A stretch of 29,179 nt of DNA. It comes from Rikenellaceae bacterium (GTDB taxonomy: Bacteria; Bacteroidota; Bacteroidia; Bacteroidales; UBA932). Positions within the stretch are counted from its first letter, which is position 1; each line of letters opens with the position of its first letter. Made by a program: the position numbers and the translations under genes. The notes below the pieces were generated by a model. The model was not told where the DNA came from, did not search any database, and saw only the letters and a program-made list of their open reading frames with translations. Shown here in pieces: positions 12,829 to 19,571 of this stretch. The DNA is taken from NCBI GenBank assembly GCA_900771005.1, contig CAAGMI010000226.1:1-29179 (forward strand). The letters run 5' to 3'.

Positions 12829-12892
12829 CATCACCCGAAATGTCTATTAGGAACTTTTTACTGTAAATCCATCACCCCAAATGTCCAGGTGA
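12829..12892 (+). repeat. Two CATCACCCSAAATGTCYA repeats, 41 bases apart
   Basis: CATCACCCGAAATGTCTA (12829-12846) and CATCACCCCAAATGTCCA (12870-12887) match at 16 of 18 positions and start 41 bases apart. The same elements (CATCACC, then ATGTCTA) recur at 185-199 with 42-base periodicity, linking the two accessory patches. They may be eroded ends of the same kind of insertion element. Confidence 0.55.
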
Positions 12893-12959
12893 CCCAACAT
12901 TATTGGAGGCTTGCCGATGCTCTTGGACTACAGATTAGAATTTGTCTTTTAAGGCCAAA

Positions 12960-12981
12960 TTGCTCACGGATTGCTCACGGA
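12960..12981 (+). repeat. 11-base tandem duplication TTGCTCACGGA
   Basis: TTGCTCACGGA occurs twice head to tail (12960-12970, 12971-12981) and is followed by TT. It is perfect and isolated. It could be a slippage duplication or paired protein-binding sites; nothing in the surroundings decides. Confidence 0.6.
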
Positions 12982-13099
12982 TTTTGGCACAAAATGTCAC
13001 ATTTTTTCTCACTTTTTGACCTGTCCGGACTGGTTTTTATGCCAAATAAAAGACAAAAATAAAAGGAATAACTTGTTGATTTATAACTTGTTACTCCTT

Positions 13100-13175
13100 T
13101 GGTGGTTCCTGAGGGGCTCGAACCCTCGACACCCTGATTAAGAGTCAGGTGCTCTACCAGCTGAGCTAAGGAACC
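13100..13175 (-). tRNA. tRNA-Lys (anticodon CTT)
   Basis: The minus strand folds as a standard cloverleaf. The acceptor GGTTCCT pairs with AGGAACC, the D stem is GCTC/GAGC, the anticodon stem CCTGA/TCAGG encloses CTCTTAA (anticodon CTT, reading AAG), and the T arm contains GGTTCGAGCCC. The discriminator A is followed by an encoded CCA (13102-13100). It is the second gene of a two-tRNA unit, 16 bases after the other tRNA-Lys. Confidence 0.95.
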
Positions 13176-13191
13176 AAATTTGTCAATTTCG

Positions 13192-13264
13192 TGACTCGTT
13201 CGGGGCTCGAACCCGAGACCCCCACATTAAAAGTGTGATGCTCTACCTACTGAGCTAACGAGTC
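13192..13264 (-). tRNA. tRNA-Lys (anticodon TTT)
   Basis: Minus-strand cloverleaf: acceptor GACTCGT pairs with ACGAGTC, D arm GCTCAGTAGGTAGAGC, anticodon stem TCACA/TGTGG with one G-T pair around CTTTTAA (anticodon TTT, reading AAA and AAG), and T loop GGTTCGAGCCC. No CCA is encoded after the discriminator A, unlike the neighbouring tRNA. A promoter lies 26 bases upstream. Confidence 0.95.
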
Positions 13265-13289
13265 TTTCCAACCCTTTGTTTGGGGAGCA

Positions 13290-13321
13290 CAAAGGTAGAA
13301 CAATCCTTTATATTATCCAAA
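13290..13321 (-). promoter_or_regulatory. Promoter of the tRNA-Lys pair
   Basis: On the minus strand TTTG (13321-13318) is followed after 20 bases by TACCTTTG (13297-13290), both matching the phylum's -33 and -7 elements. The transcript would begin around 13285 and read through both tRNAs. Confidence 0.65.
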
Positions 13322-13378
13322 TTATTTGCATTTTTTTGTGCTGAAATCGTAAGCTGGGATGGAAATCTCCCGGTTGGC

Positions 13379-14584
13379 TTATATGCGGATGCCGAACTGG
13401 AATTCGAAATAGTCGGCGTTGCAGAACTGCGTGGCCCTGACATTCCAGGCGACGAATACATTTTTCCATTTAGGGAAACGGAATCTCATTCCTGCACGCT
13501 GGAATACTTTGGCGTTGTCCTCTTCGATGCCTACACGGCGGAACAGGTAATAGCTCATTCCACAGTATGCGGAGACGTTCCCGTAATGGAATTCGTGGGC
13601 GAAGCCGACGGCGCAGCTGAACGGACTGTACCCGGGACCGTTGTCAACTGCCTCCTGCCCGTGAAGGATCAGGTCGCAGCGGCGGAGCTGGTCGCTGTTC
13701 CAGGTGTAATTGCAGTCTATTGCCAGTCCAGTGGAACAGAGAAGACAGTATCTGTACATTGCGTCAAAGCCTATGCCGACTCTCGGGTGGCTGGTGAATT
13801 CCGTCTGTTTCTTTGCAGGGTCGGGCTCCTCAAAGTTGAATGTCTTGAATTCCGTCTTGCAGGCGTGGACTCCGTACATGGTGTAGACGTCTATCCCAAG
13901 CTTCCTGTCAAAAATATGCTCTGCGCTCAGGTGAGTGACCTGTCGTGTTTCCGGCTGGTCCAGGTTGTAGCGGATTTCGCCTCCGATTGCTATGTCATTA
14001 AGGCCCCAGTTAGGCATCCAGGTGTTGCCTGTCGAGTGGTGGAACCAGTTTCCGTTGATGATCAGCTCCAGTCTGTCGGTGGGGCGTATCTTGATCTGCG
14101 GACCGAATTTCATATATACGCTCATCGGCGCACCGATGTTGTACTCCAGAGGATTTGTGATGGGGTCGTATATCGTGTCTGTGAATCCAACGCCGAAATC
14201 CGCACAGTATCCTACTGAGAAGTATTTGTGCTTGTAGAAGGCACCTTCCATGAAGGCGTACAGATCAATGAAATTGCCGAGCCTGGAGTTGTTCTTGTAT
14301 TGCATCGCGGAGTAGTTGTCGAATGCAACTCCAAGTCCGAATACGGGGAAGTTCAATATCTCCTGAAATGCCTCGTACTCTCCTCCGGGCTTTGTGTTGA
14401 ATGCCAGTTGAAGATAGTAGGAATTGTGCCCGTTTTTCTCGGTGTAGGGGGCAGTGATGTTGTCCGTGTTGGTAATGTTGCTGTAGGTCCAGCCGGCTGA
14501 TATTGCCGGTCTGTTCCTGGTGTCTGCCAGAATCGTTGCGGGCAGCGCCAGCAACAGAATGGCCGTCAGTAACAGTTTTTTCAT
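13379..14584 (-). CDS. Outer membrane protein, PagL-like lipid A deacylase candidate
   Basis: A 401-residue protein with a clear signal peptide (MKKLLLTAILLLALPATILA) and many amphipathic strands, ending in the outer-membrane-type C-terminus FEFQFGIRI. The segment NWFHHSTGNTWMPNWGLND resembles the active-site region of PagL-type acyloxyacyl hydrolases, which use a His-Ser pair to remove a 3-O acyl chain from lipid A. Most PagL proteins are near 170-200 residues, so about half of this protein is extra barrel or an added domain, as in the longer Bacteroidota members. If active it would alter lipopolysaccharide acylation at the cell surface. It is a single-gene unit, divergent from mtgA. Confidence 0.65.
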   Translation of the reverse strand: MKKLLLTAILLLALPATILADTRNRPAISAGWTYSNITNTDNITAPYTEKNGHNSYYLQLAFNTKPGGEYEAFQEILNFPVFGLGVAFDNYSAMQYKNNSRLGNFIDLYAFMEGAFYKHKYFSVGYCADFGVGFTDTIYDPITNPLEYNIGAPMSVYMKFGPQIKIRPTDRLELIINGNWFHHSTGNTWMPNWGLNDIAIGGEIRYNLDQPETRQVTHLSAEHIFDRKLGIDVYTMYGVHACKTEFKTFNFEEPDPAKKQTEFTSHPRVGIGFDAMYRYCLLCSTGLAIDCNYTWNSDQLRRCDLILHGQEAVDNGPGYSPFSCAVGFAHEFHYGNVSAYCGMSYYLFRRVGIEEDNAKVFQRAGMRFRFPKWKNVFVAWNVRATQFCNADYFEFQFGIRI

Positions 14585-14607
14585 CTACTAATCTTCTTTG
14601 AGGTGTA

Positions 14608-14615
14608 CAAAGGTA
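14608..14615 (-). promoter_or_regulatory. Candidate -7 box (TACCTTTG) for the PagL-like gene
   Basis: On the minus strand TACCTTTG lies 23 bases before the start codon at 14584. Its -33 region would cover the opposing mtgA box at 14630-14637, so the two divergent promoters share DNA. Confidence 0.4.
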
Positions 14616-14629
14616 ACACTTATTATTGG

Positions 14630-14637
14630 TATATTTG
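14630..14637 (+). promoter_or_regulatory. Candidate -7 box (TATATTTG) for mtgA
   Basis: TATATTTG matches TAnnTTTG and lies 20 bases before the ATG at 14658. A -33 TTG is not seen at the expected distance. The site falls only 14 bases from the opposing -7 box. Confidence 0.4.
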
Positions 14638-14657
14638 CCGACCTCTCGATCCCTGAT

Positions 14658-15350
14658 ATGAAAAAGTTTCTGAGAATTCTGTTCATATATATCCCACTGG
14701 GTATGATACTTCTGTCTGTCCTCTGGGTGGTCGCCTTGAAATGGCTGCCTGTCGTGCGTACCCCTCTGATGGATATCAGGGCCCGGGAATTCCGCTCGGA
14801 CGACGATTATAAGTGCAGGAAGCAGTGGGTCAGGCTGGAGGATGTATCGGATAACCTGGTGATGGCGGTGATGGCTTCCGAGGATAACAGATTCCTCGAT
14901 CATAATGGTTTCGACAGGGTTGAGATAAGGAAGGCTCTTGACGAGAAGAAGAGCGGAAAAAGGGTCAGGGGGGCGAGCACGATCTCGCAGCAGACGGCGA
15001 AGAATGTTTTCCTGACTCCGAGCAAAACCCTTTTTCGCAAGGGGGTGGAGGCTTATTTTACCGTTCTCATCGAGAAGATCTGGGGAAAGAGGAGGATTAT
15101 GGAGGTCTATCTGAATGTGGCCGAAATGGGAAAGGGAATCTACGGGGCCGAGGCGGCTGCCAGGTACTATTTCAACGTGCCGGCGTCAAAGCTGACGGCA
15201 TATCAGGCATCTCTTCTTGCCGCTTGTCTTCCGGGGCCGCTGAATCGTGACCCTGCGCACCCGTCAAAGTATATGAGACAGCGCAGTGCTCAGATTGTCA
15301 GTCTGATGGGAAAAATCAAGAAGCCTGATTGGGACGAATCAGAAAAGTAG
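14658..15350 (+). CDS. mtgA: Monofunctional peptidoglycan glycosyltransferase (MtgA)
   Basis: This enzyme polymerises lipid II into glycan strands at the outer face of the cytoplasmic membrane. The 230 residues hold one N-terminal membrane helix (FLRILFIYIPLGMILLSVLW) and a GT51 domain. GT51 motifs appear in order: AVMASEDNRFLDHNGFD (catalytic Glu75), RGASTISQQTAKNVFL, KIWGKRRIMEVYLNVAEMG, and YGAEAAARYYF with AACLPGP. No transpeptidase domain follows. The ATG at 14658 places the helix at the start; the upstream in-frame start at 14598 lies before the promoter box. The 3' end overlaps the opposite transporter gene by 12 bases. Confidence 0.93.
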   Translation: MKKFLRILFIYIPLGMILLSVLWVVALKWLPVVRTPLMDIRAREFRSDDDYKCRKQWVRLEDVSDNLVMAVMASEDNRFLDHNGFDRVEIRKALDEKKSGKRVRGASTISQQTAKNVFLTPSKTLFRKGVEAYFTVLIEKIWGKRRIMEVYLNVAEMGKGIYGAEAAARYYFNVPASKLTAYQASLLAACLPGPLNRDPAHPSKYMRQRSAQIVSLMGKIKKPDWDESEK

Positions 15351-16148
15351 GGCGATGAAACCTACTGCAAGCGCCAGTGCGCATTTTATGAGCTTCACTT
15401 TGATGAAGCTTTTTTTGTCCACGGCGATCAGTGGCAGGGCTGCATGTCCGTCCTGACTGATGCAGCTCGCGAGCAGTACGGGTAGAGGGATGACCCCTGA
15501 GACATATAGCGTTATGAAGATGATGTGAGGCCCCGATTCGGGTATGCAACCTATCAGGGTGGCGAGCACTATCATTAGCGCCGTGTTCTGGCTGATCCAG
15601 TCATTTATGTCAAGATAGTTCTGGGCTATCGCCGTGGCGGCCATTATGCCGAATGTCCAGAGGAATATCTCAGGAAAATGATGGAGGATGACGTGATACC
15701 ACCTTTCCTTGGCCTGCTCCTGGGTGATGTCGTTCTGCTCGGGGATTGCCGCCTGCTTCTTCTTGCCGCCAATCAGGTCTATGCCGAAACCTACTATGAG
15801 GCTGAGTATGAACAGTCCGCAGAAAATGATGATGGCTGTCTTGGGCATGGTGGCGAGCATTATGAAGGCCTCGTCACCGCAGGTCGACACCATCATGGCC
15901 ATGAGGGCTCCGAAAGTGATGAGCTTGCGGTTGTACATCGAGGTCGTCGCCAGTCCGCCGAGGCACCCGGGGATGACTCCCAGAACAGAACTTATGAGGA
16001 CGGTGCCCACGTGGCTCTCATTGGCGAAAGTGAGGAGCTTGCCCTTTGACTTCTGGTTGATGACTTCAATGACCGTCATCAGGACTACGACGAATACGCT
16101 TATCGATGTCGCGTCCCTCAGCGCTTCAAGTATGATGCCCCAAATCAT
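15339..16148 (-). CDS. ArsP_2-type membrane transporter (putative Mn or heavy-metal exporter)
   Basis: A 269-residue integral membrane protein with about eight hydrophobic segments and a central cytoplasmic loop (GGKKKQAAIPEQNDITQEQ). Two related halves each carry a proline/glycine motif (VLGVIPGCLGGLATTSM; TLIGCIPESGPHIIFIT), and STCGDEAFIML and CISQDGHAALPLIA are also typical. These features match the family variously named ArsP_2, putative 10TM heavy-metal exporter or putative manganese transporter. The ion is not known from sequence. Its ATG overlaps the stop of the LytTR regulator gene (ATGA), so the pair is translationally coupled. The first ATG is the only sensible start. Confidence 0.8.
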   Translation of the reverse strand: MIWGIILEALRDATSISVFVVVLMTVIEVINQKSKGKLLTFANESHVGTVLISSVLGVIPGCLGGLATTSMYNRKLITFGALMAMMVSTCGDEAFIMLATMPKTAIIIFCGLFILSLIVGFGIDLIGGKKKQAAIPEQNDITQEQAKERWYHVILHHFPEIFLWTFGIMAATAIAQNYLDINDWISQNTALMIVLATLIGCIPESGPHIIFITLYVSGVIPLPVLLASCISQDGHAALPLIAVDKKSFIKVKLIKCALALAVGFIALLF

Positions 16149-16771
16149 TTCTTCTTAGGAATAACGTGTGAAACCTGCTCGTAGTATTTCTTGCTGACAG
16201 GGACCGGATCTATTCCCGGTTTGATGAATTCAGCCAGAATACCTCCGTCCGAGTCCTTGCAGAGCACGGTTATGTATTGCGGGTTGATATAATATGACCT
16301 GTGACAGCGTATGAGCCTTGCGGCTGCGGCTGTCGGCTCTATGGCGTTCATGGTGTTGCGGAGCTGGAAACTGTTGACGACCCCGTCCTTGAGATAGTAT
16401 ATCTTCACGTAATTGTCTTCGGCGGATATATATACTATTGAGTCGGCCTCGGTGGAGAATTTCACCTTGCCGTGTTCGTCACGGAAACGTACCGAAGCAT
16501 CGTGTTCCAGCTTTGCCGGTGCCGGAGCGGGTGGGTCGATGTGCTCTTCCACGGAAGGTGACTGCTTAACCTTCGGAGCGGTTTTCTTCTTTGACGGTGT
16601 CCTTGCTATATCCCTTATCGACAATATCGCCGATGGGAACACCAGGACCGCGTATGCTATCGCCAGATAAATGGCGTCAATATCAAACGGGTTGTAAATG
16701 AATGGAATAATAAATAAAAATACAGGTACTACAAGTATGTACCTCAAAACCTTTCTGCCTCTATTGCTCAT
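16145..16771 (-). CDS. Membrane-anchored LytTR-domain regulator
   Basis: A 208-residue protein with two membrane helices at the N-terminus (YILVVPVFLFIIPFIY; YLAIAYAVLVFPSAIL) and a proline-rich linker. The C-terminal LytTR DNA-binding domain shows VYISAEDNYVKIYYL, RNTMNAIE, IRCHRSYYIN and VPVSKKYYEQV. There is no receiver domain, so it is not a classic two-component response regulator. It could be a one-component sensor at the membrane, or depend on another protein. I chose the ATG at 16771, which overlaps the rmuC end by 11 bases; an in-frame ATG at 16792 would add seven residues. Coupling to the downstream transporter by ATGA suggests that it controls, or is controlled with, metal export. 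Confidence 0.8.
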   Translation of the reverse strand: MSNRGRKVLRYILVVPVFLFIIPFIYNPFDIDAIYLAIAYAVLVFPSAILSIRDIARTPSKKKTAPKVKQSPSVEEHIDPPAPAPAKLEHDASVRFRDEHGKVKFSTEADSIVYISAEDNYVKIYYLKDGVVNSFQLRNTMNAIEPTAAAARLIRCHRSYYINPQYITVLCKDSDGGILAEFIKPGIDPVPVSKKYYEQVSHVIPKKK

Positions 16772-18041
16772 CTTCTGTCTCTTCGTTTTCATTCAGGAAT
16801 ACCTGATCCTCAGGAATGGTGAATGCTTTTCCCTTTGCTCTCTTCGCACCGATTTTCATTACCTGTCTGGCAGAGGTGGTGATGCTCTGCCCGTTGTCCT
16901 CCAGCTTGGTCACACCTTCGTTGTAGGTCCTGCACACGGCTCCCAACCTCTTTCCCAGCTCCTTGTATGAATCATAGAATCTGCCGACCCTTTCTATCAT
17001 ATTCCCGGCAGCCTGGAGGATTTCCTCTATGCTGGTGTCCTGCTGGTATTTGCGCCAGGTGATGTCAATCACTTTCAGGAACGGCATTATGGTCTGCTCC
17101 GTGGCTATGATGACCCCTTTGCGGTAGGTCTCGTCGAACAGCGTGGGCTCTTTGGCGAGAACGGCCTGGAATGCCGAGTCTATAGGCATGAACATGATGA
17201 CGTAGTCCGCGAAACGTTTGCCTTTGTCGATTTTGCGGGAGTATTCCTTTGTTGTGAGTTCTTCTATATGCCTCTTCACGCTGGAGATGTGCTCGGACAG
17301 GAATCTTTCCTTCTCCGTCTCATCGTCTGCGTTCATGAAGTTGACATAGGCTGTGAGGGATACCTTTGAATCGACCACAAGGTCTTTCTGCTCCATCCCG
17401 TCGCGGAAGTGGAATACGAAATCGGGTCTGCTCCTGTCGTCGTTGGCCACCTCCCTGTCATAGTGCTTGCCCTTGACGAGGCCTTCCCGGGACAGTATGT
17501 CTTCCAGCATGTGCTCTCCCCAGCCTCCCTGTATCTTGGGCTTGCTGGTGAGCGCCGTGGTGAGCTCTTCGGCCCGTGCCCCGATGTTGACGGTCTTCTC
17601 TTCTATGTCCTTTACGGCGTGTGCAAACTGCTCCTTGAGTTCGGTGTTGCTCTTGAGATGATCCCTGGCATTGTCGGCCATTGCCTTCTGCATCTTCTCA
17701 ATGCTTTCCTTGAGAGGATTCAGAATCTCGTCAATGCTGCTCCTGTTGCCCTTGTTGAGGGACTCTTCCCGCTCTTTGAGTATCTTCTCGGTCTCTGCCG
17801 TCATAGTGGCCTTGACCGATTCGAGCTGGCGTTTAAGGTCTTCCTCGTGCGCGTGCTTCAGTTCGGAGATGGTGTCTTTGTAATTCTTCTCCCTGTCATC
17901 GAGCCTCTGCTGGTCATTGGCCAGCTTGCCTTCGAGAACTTTTATGCGGCTGTTTTTGACAGTCCAGACTATGAAACCCGAAATCGCTGCTCCGATGGCT
18001 GCAGCTGCGCACAGATATATGATAAGTGTCAGGTGATTCAT
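16761..18041 (-). CDS. rmuC: RmuC-family DNA recombination protein
   Basis: RmuC limits recombination at inverted repeats and is thought to carry a nuclease-like fold; it is widespread and non-essential. The 426 residues have one N-terminal membrane helix (LIIYLCAAAAIGAAISGFIVW) and a long coiled coil (about 30-150). The RmuC core reads GGWGEHMLEDILSREGLVKG, RPDFVFHF, VVDSKVSLTAYVNF, DYVIMFMPIDSAFQAVL and IIATEQTIMPFLKVID. Length and order are normal. The start codon lies four bases after a -7 box on this strand, and 38 bases separate it from the divergent SIMPL gene. It is first in an operon with the LytTR regulator and transporter. Confidence 0.93.
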   Translation of the reverse strand: MNHLTLIIYLCAAAAIGAAISGFIVWTVKNSRIKVLEGKLANDQQRLDDREKNYKDTISELKHAHEEDLKRQLESVKATMTAETEKILKEREESLNKGNRSSIDEILNPLKESIEKMQKAMADNARDHLKSNTELKEQFAHAVKDIEEKTVNIGARAEELTTALTSKPKIQGGWGEHMLEDILSREGLVKGKHYDREVANDDRSRPDFVFHFRDGMEQKDLVVDSKVSLTAYVNFMNADDETEKERFLSEHISSVKRHIEELTTKEYSRKIDKGKRFADYVIMFMPIDSAFQAVLAKEPTLFDETYRKGVIIATEQTIMPFLKVIDITWRKYQQDTSIEEILQAAGNMIERVGRFYDSYKELGKRLGAVCRTYNEGVTKLEDNGQSITTSARQVMKIGAKRAKGKAFTIPEDQVFLNENEETEDEQ

Positions 18042-18045
18042 CAGA

Positions 18046-18053
18046 CAAATATA
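18046..18053 (-). promoter_or_regulatory. Candidate -7 box (TATATTTG) for rmuC
   Basis: On the minus strand TATATTTG ends four bases before the rmuC ATG. The -33 position falls on the opposing box at 18067-18074. If used, the rmuC mRNA would have no leader. Confidence 0.4.
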
Positions 18054-18066
18054 CTATTATTTTTAC

Positions 18067-18074
18067 TAAATTTG
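18067..18074 (+). promoter_or_regulatory. Candidate -7 box (TAAATTTG) for the SIMPL/efflux gene set
   Basis: TAAATTTG ends five bases before the ATG at 18080. No -33 TTG is at the usual spacing; that position overlaps the rmuC box. It may drive the long rightward gene set 18080-26655. Confidence 0.4.
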
Positions 18075-18079
18075 CATCT

Positions 18080-18769
18080 ATGAAAAAGACTATAATTATT
18101 GCAGTGTCGATCGTTCTTGCGGGTGCGATGCTGCCCGTTTCCGTTGCAAGGTTGAAATCCTATGACAGGACCGTTGACGTCAAGGGTCTGTGTGAGAAGG
18201 AAGTACATGCCGACAAGGTTATCTGGCCTCTGACTTATAAGGTGGTCGGGAATGATCTCAACGCCGCTCTGCGGGAAATCGAATCTGACAATGCCGTCGT
18301 GATGTCGTTCCTCCGCGATGGAGGCGTCGCCGATGCCGACATAACTGTGAAAGCTCCGGATATCTCTGACAAGTATGCCAGTGAATATGGCAACAATGAC
18401 CGCGTGTACCGTTATCTGTGCACTTGCGTGATAACAGTATGTACCTCCGATGTGGACAAGGTGCTGTCATTGCAGACCAAACTTTCCGATCTCATGAAAA
18501 AGGGCATAGCCTTGACTACGAATGACTGGCAGAACCAGACTCAGTTCAAGTTCGAGGCTCTCAACGATATCAAACCGGAGATGATTGAGGAGGCTACAGC
18601 CAATGCGAGGGAGGCTGCGAGGAAGTTTGCCCAGGACTCCGGCAGCAGGCTCGGAAAGATCAAGACCGCCACTCAGGGCACGTTCTCGATCGAGGACAGG
18701 GATACCAATACTCCTTACATCAAGAAGGTCAGGGTGGTGACTTATGTCACTTATTATCTCAACAGGTAG
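18080..18769 (+). CDS. SIMPL-domain periplasmic protein
   Basis: A 229-residue exported protein with a signal peptide or membrane anchor (MKKTIIIAVSIVLAGAMLPV). It carries a SIMPL/DUF541 domain: the VDVKGLCEKEVHADKVIWPLT opening, the ALREIESDNAVVMSFL helix, and the MIEEATANAREAARKFAQDSG stretch near the end are typical. The function of this oligomeric periplasmic family is poorly known; some members are linked to stress. The ATG at 18080 is chosen for the signal sequence; the in-frame start at 18026 lies before the promoter box. It is 13 bases upstream of the next gene, so it probably heads the gene set containing the efflux pump. Confidence 0.85.
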   Translation: MKKTIIIAVSIVLAGAMLPVSVARLKSYDRTVDVKGLCEKEVHADKVIWPLTYKVVGNDLNAALREIESDNAVVMSFLRDGGVADADITVKAPDISDKYASEYGNNDRVYRYLCTCVITVCTSDVDKVLSLQTKLSDLMKKGIALTTNDWQNQTQFKFEALNDIKPEMIEEATANAREAARKFAQDSGSRLGKIKTATQGTFSIEDRDTNTPYIKKVRVVTYVTYYLNR

Positions 18770-18782
18770 ATTGCATAAGGTT

Positions 18783-19553
18783 ATGAAACGTTTTTTGTCA
18801 TTAATTGTTTTTATTCTGGTTACTATGATTTCTGTGCAGACCGCAGCTCAGCCTGCAGAAAGCCTTGCGTCACTGTTCCGCGGTGAAGTGGATTCCTTCA
18901 GAACGGAGAAAGGGACAAATATTGATATTTATAGCATAAAGCACGGTTCCGTGGCAATGTGCATCGGGGGTAAGTGGGTATATGCCGATCCCGTGGACAA
19001 GGGGGCGGAACCTGAGGTGGATTATACGGTGCTTCCCAAAGCTGATTATATTCTGGTCACCCACGATCATGGGGACCATTTTGACAAGTCCGTGGTAGAG
19101 ACTCTGAGCGGGAGTTCCACACAGGTGATTGCCAATCCGGCCGTAACCAAGGCTCTCGGATATGGCAGGACTATGTCCAACGGAGACGCTCTCGATACAG
19201 CTGAAGGTTGGAAGATAGAGGCGGTGGCCGCTTACAACAATACCGAAGGAAAGCTTGGCTTCCATCCGCAGGGGAGGGACAACGGGTATGTCATCACCGT
19301 TGACGGCTTCAGGATATATATTGCCGGGGATACGGAGGTTATTCCTGAACTTTCTCAAATCAAGGACATAGATGTGGCATTTCTGCCTTGCAATCTTCCA
19401 TATACGATGACACCGGAACAGTGCAGCGAGGCCGCAAGGACCGTGGATCCCAAGGTTCTGTTCCCATATCATTACGGTGAAACGGACCTTCGCAGGCTGG
19501 AGGAACTGCTTTCCGGAAGCGGAATCGAGGTGCGTATTCGTCTTTACAAGTAA
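18783..19553 (+). CDS. Secreted metallo-beta-lactamase-fold hydrolase (UlaG-like)
   Basis: A 256-residue protein with a signal peptide (MKRFLSLIVFILVTMISVQT, cleaved near AAQ) and an MBL-fold domain. The metal motif is VTHDHGDHFD, followed by a GFRIYIAGDTEV strand supplying the bridging Asp and a final PYHYGETD with the last His. This matches the UlaG-like branch rather than true beta-lactamases. The substrate is unknown. The ATG at 18783 is chosen for the signal peptide; the longer frame from 18744 overlaps the SIMPL gene. It lies 18 bases before the efflux adaptor gene. Confidence 0.87.
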   Translation: MKRFLSLIVFILVTMISVQTAAQPAESLASLFRGEVDSFRTEKGTNIDIYSIKHGSVAMCIGGKWVYADPVDKGAEPEVDYTVLPKADYILVTHDHGDHFDKSVVETLSGSSTQVIANPAVTKALGYGRTMSNGDALDTAEGWKIEAVAAYNNTEGKLGFHPQGRDNGYVITVDGFRIYIAGDTEVIPELSQIKDIDVAFLPCNLPYTMTPEQCSEAARTVDPKVLFPYHYGETDLRRLEELLSGSGIEVRIRLYK

Positions 19554-19571
19554 ATAAATAATGTTATACAT

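Larger units (their letters stand above)
12596..13099. other. Gene-free accessory stretch between transposase and tRNA-Lys
   Basis: About 500 bases with no plausible reading frame. In order it holds two REP-like palindromes, a small GC-rich hairpin (CGCCGG at 12739-12744 with CCGGCG at 12757-12762), a GC-rich patch (12770-12815), two CATCACCC repeats related to those near base 185, and an 11-base tandem duplication. The content suggests the debris of one or more mobile insertions beside a tRNA 3' end. Confidence 0.6.

Noticed and set aside
12960..12981. 11-base tandem as an integrase attachment core
   Set aside because: It does not match any part of the adjacent tRNA genes, and no integrase gene is present.
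13280..14218. Plus-strand frame of 312 codons antisense to the PagL-like gene
   Set aside because: It begins within the tRNA promoter region and mirrors an outer membrane protein gene with signal peptide and proper C-terminus. Length alone does not support it.
14265..14903. Minus-strand frame of 212 codons spanning the PagL-like and mtgA starts
   Set aside because: It covers a divergent promoter region and the start of mtgA, and its translation is low-complexity His/Gln/Arg-rich.
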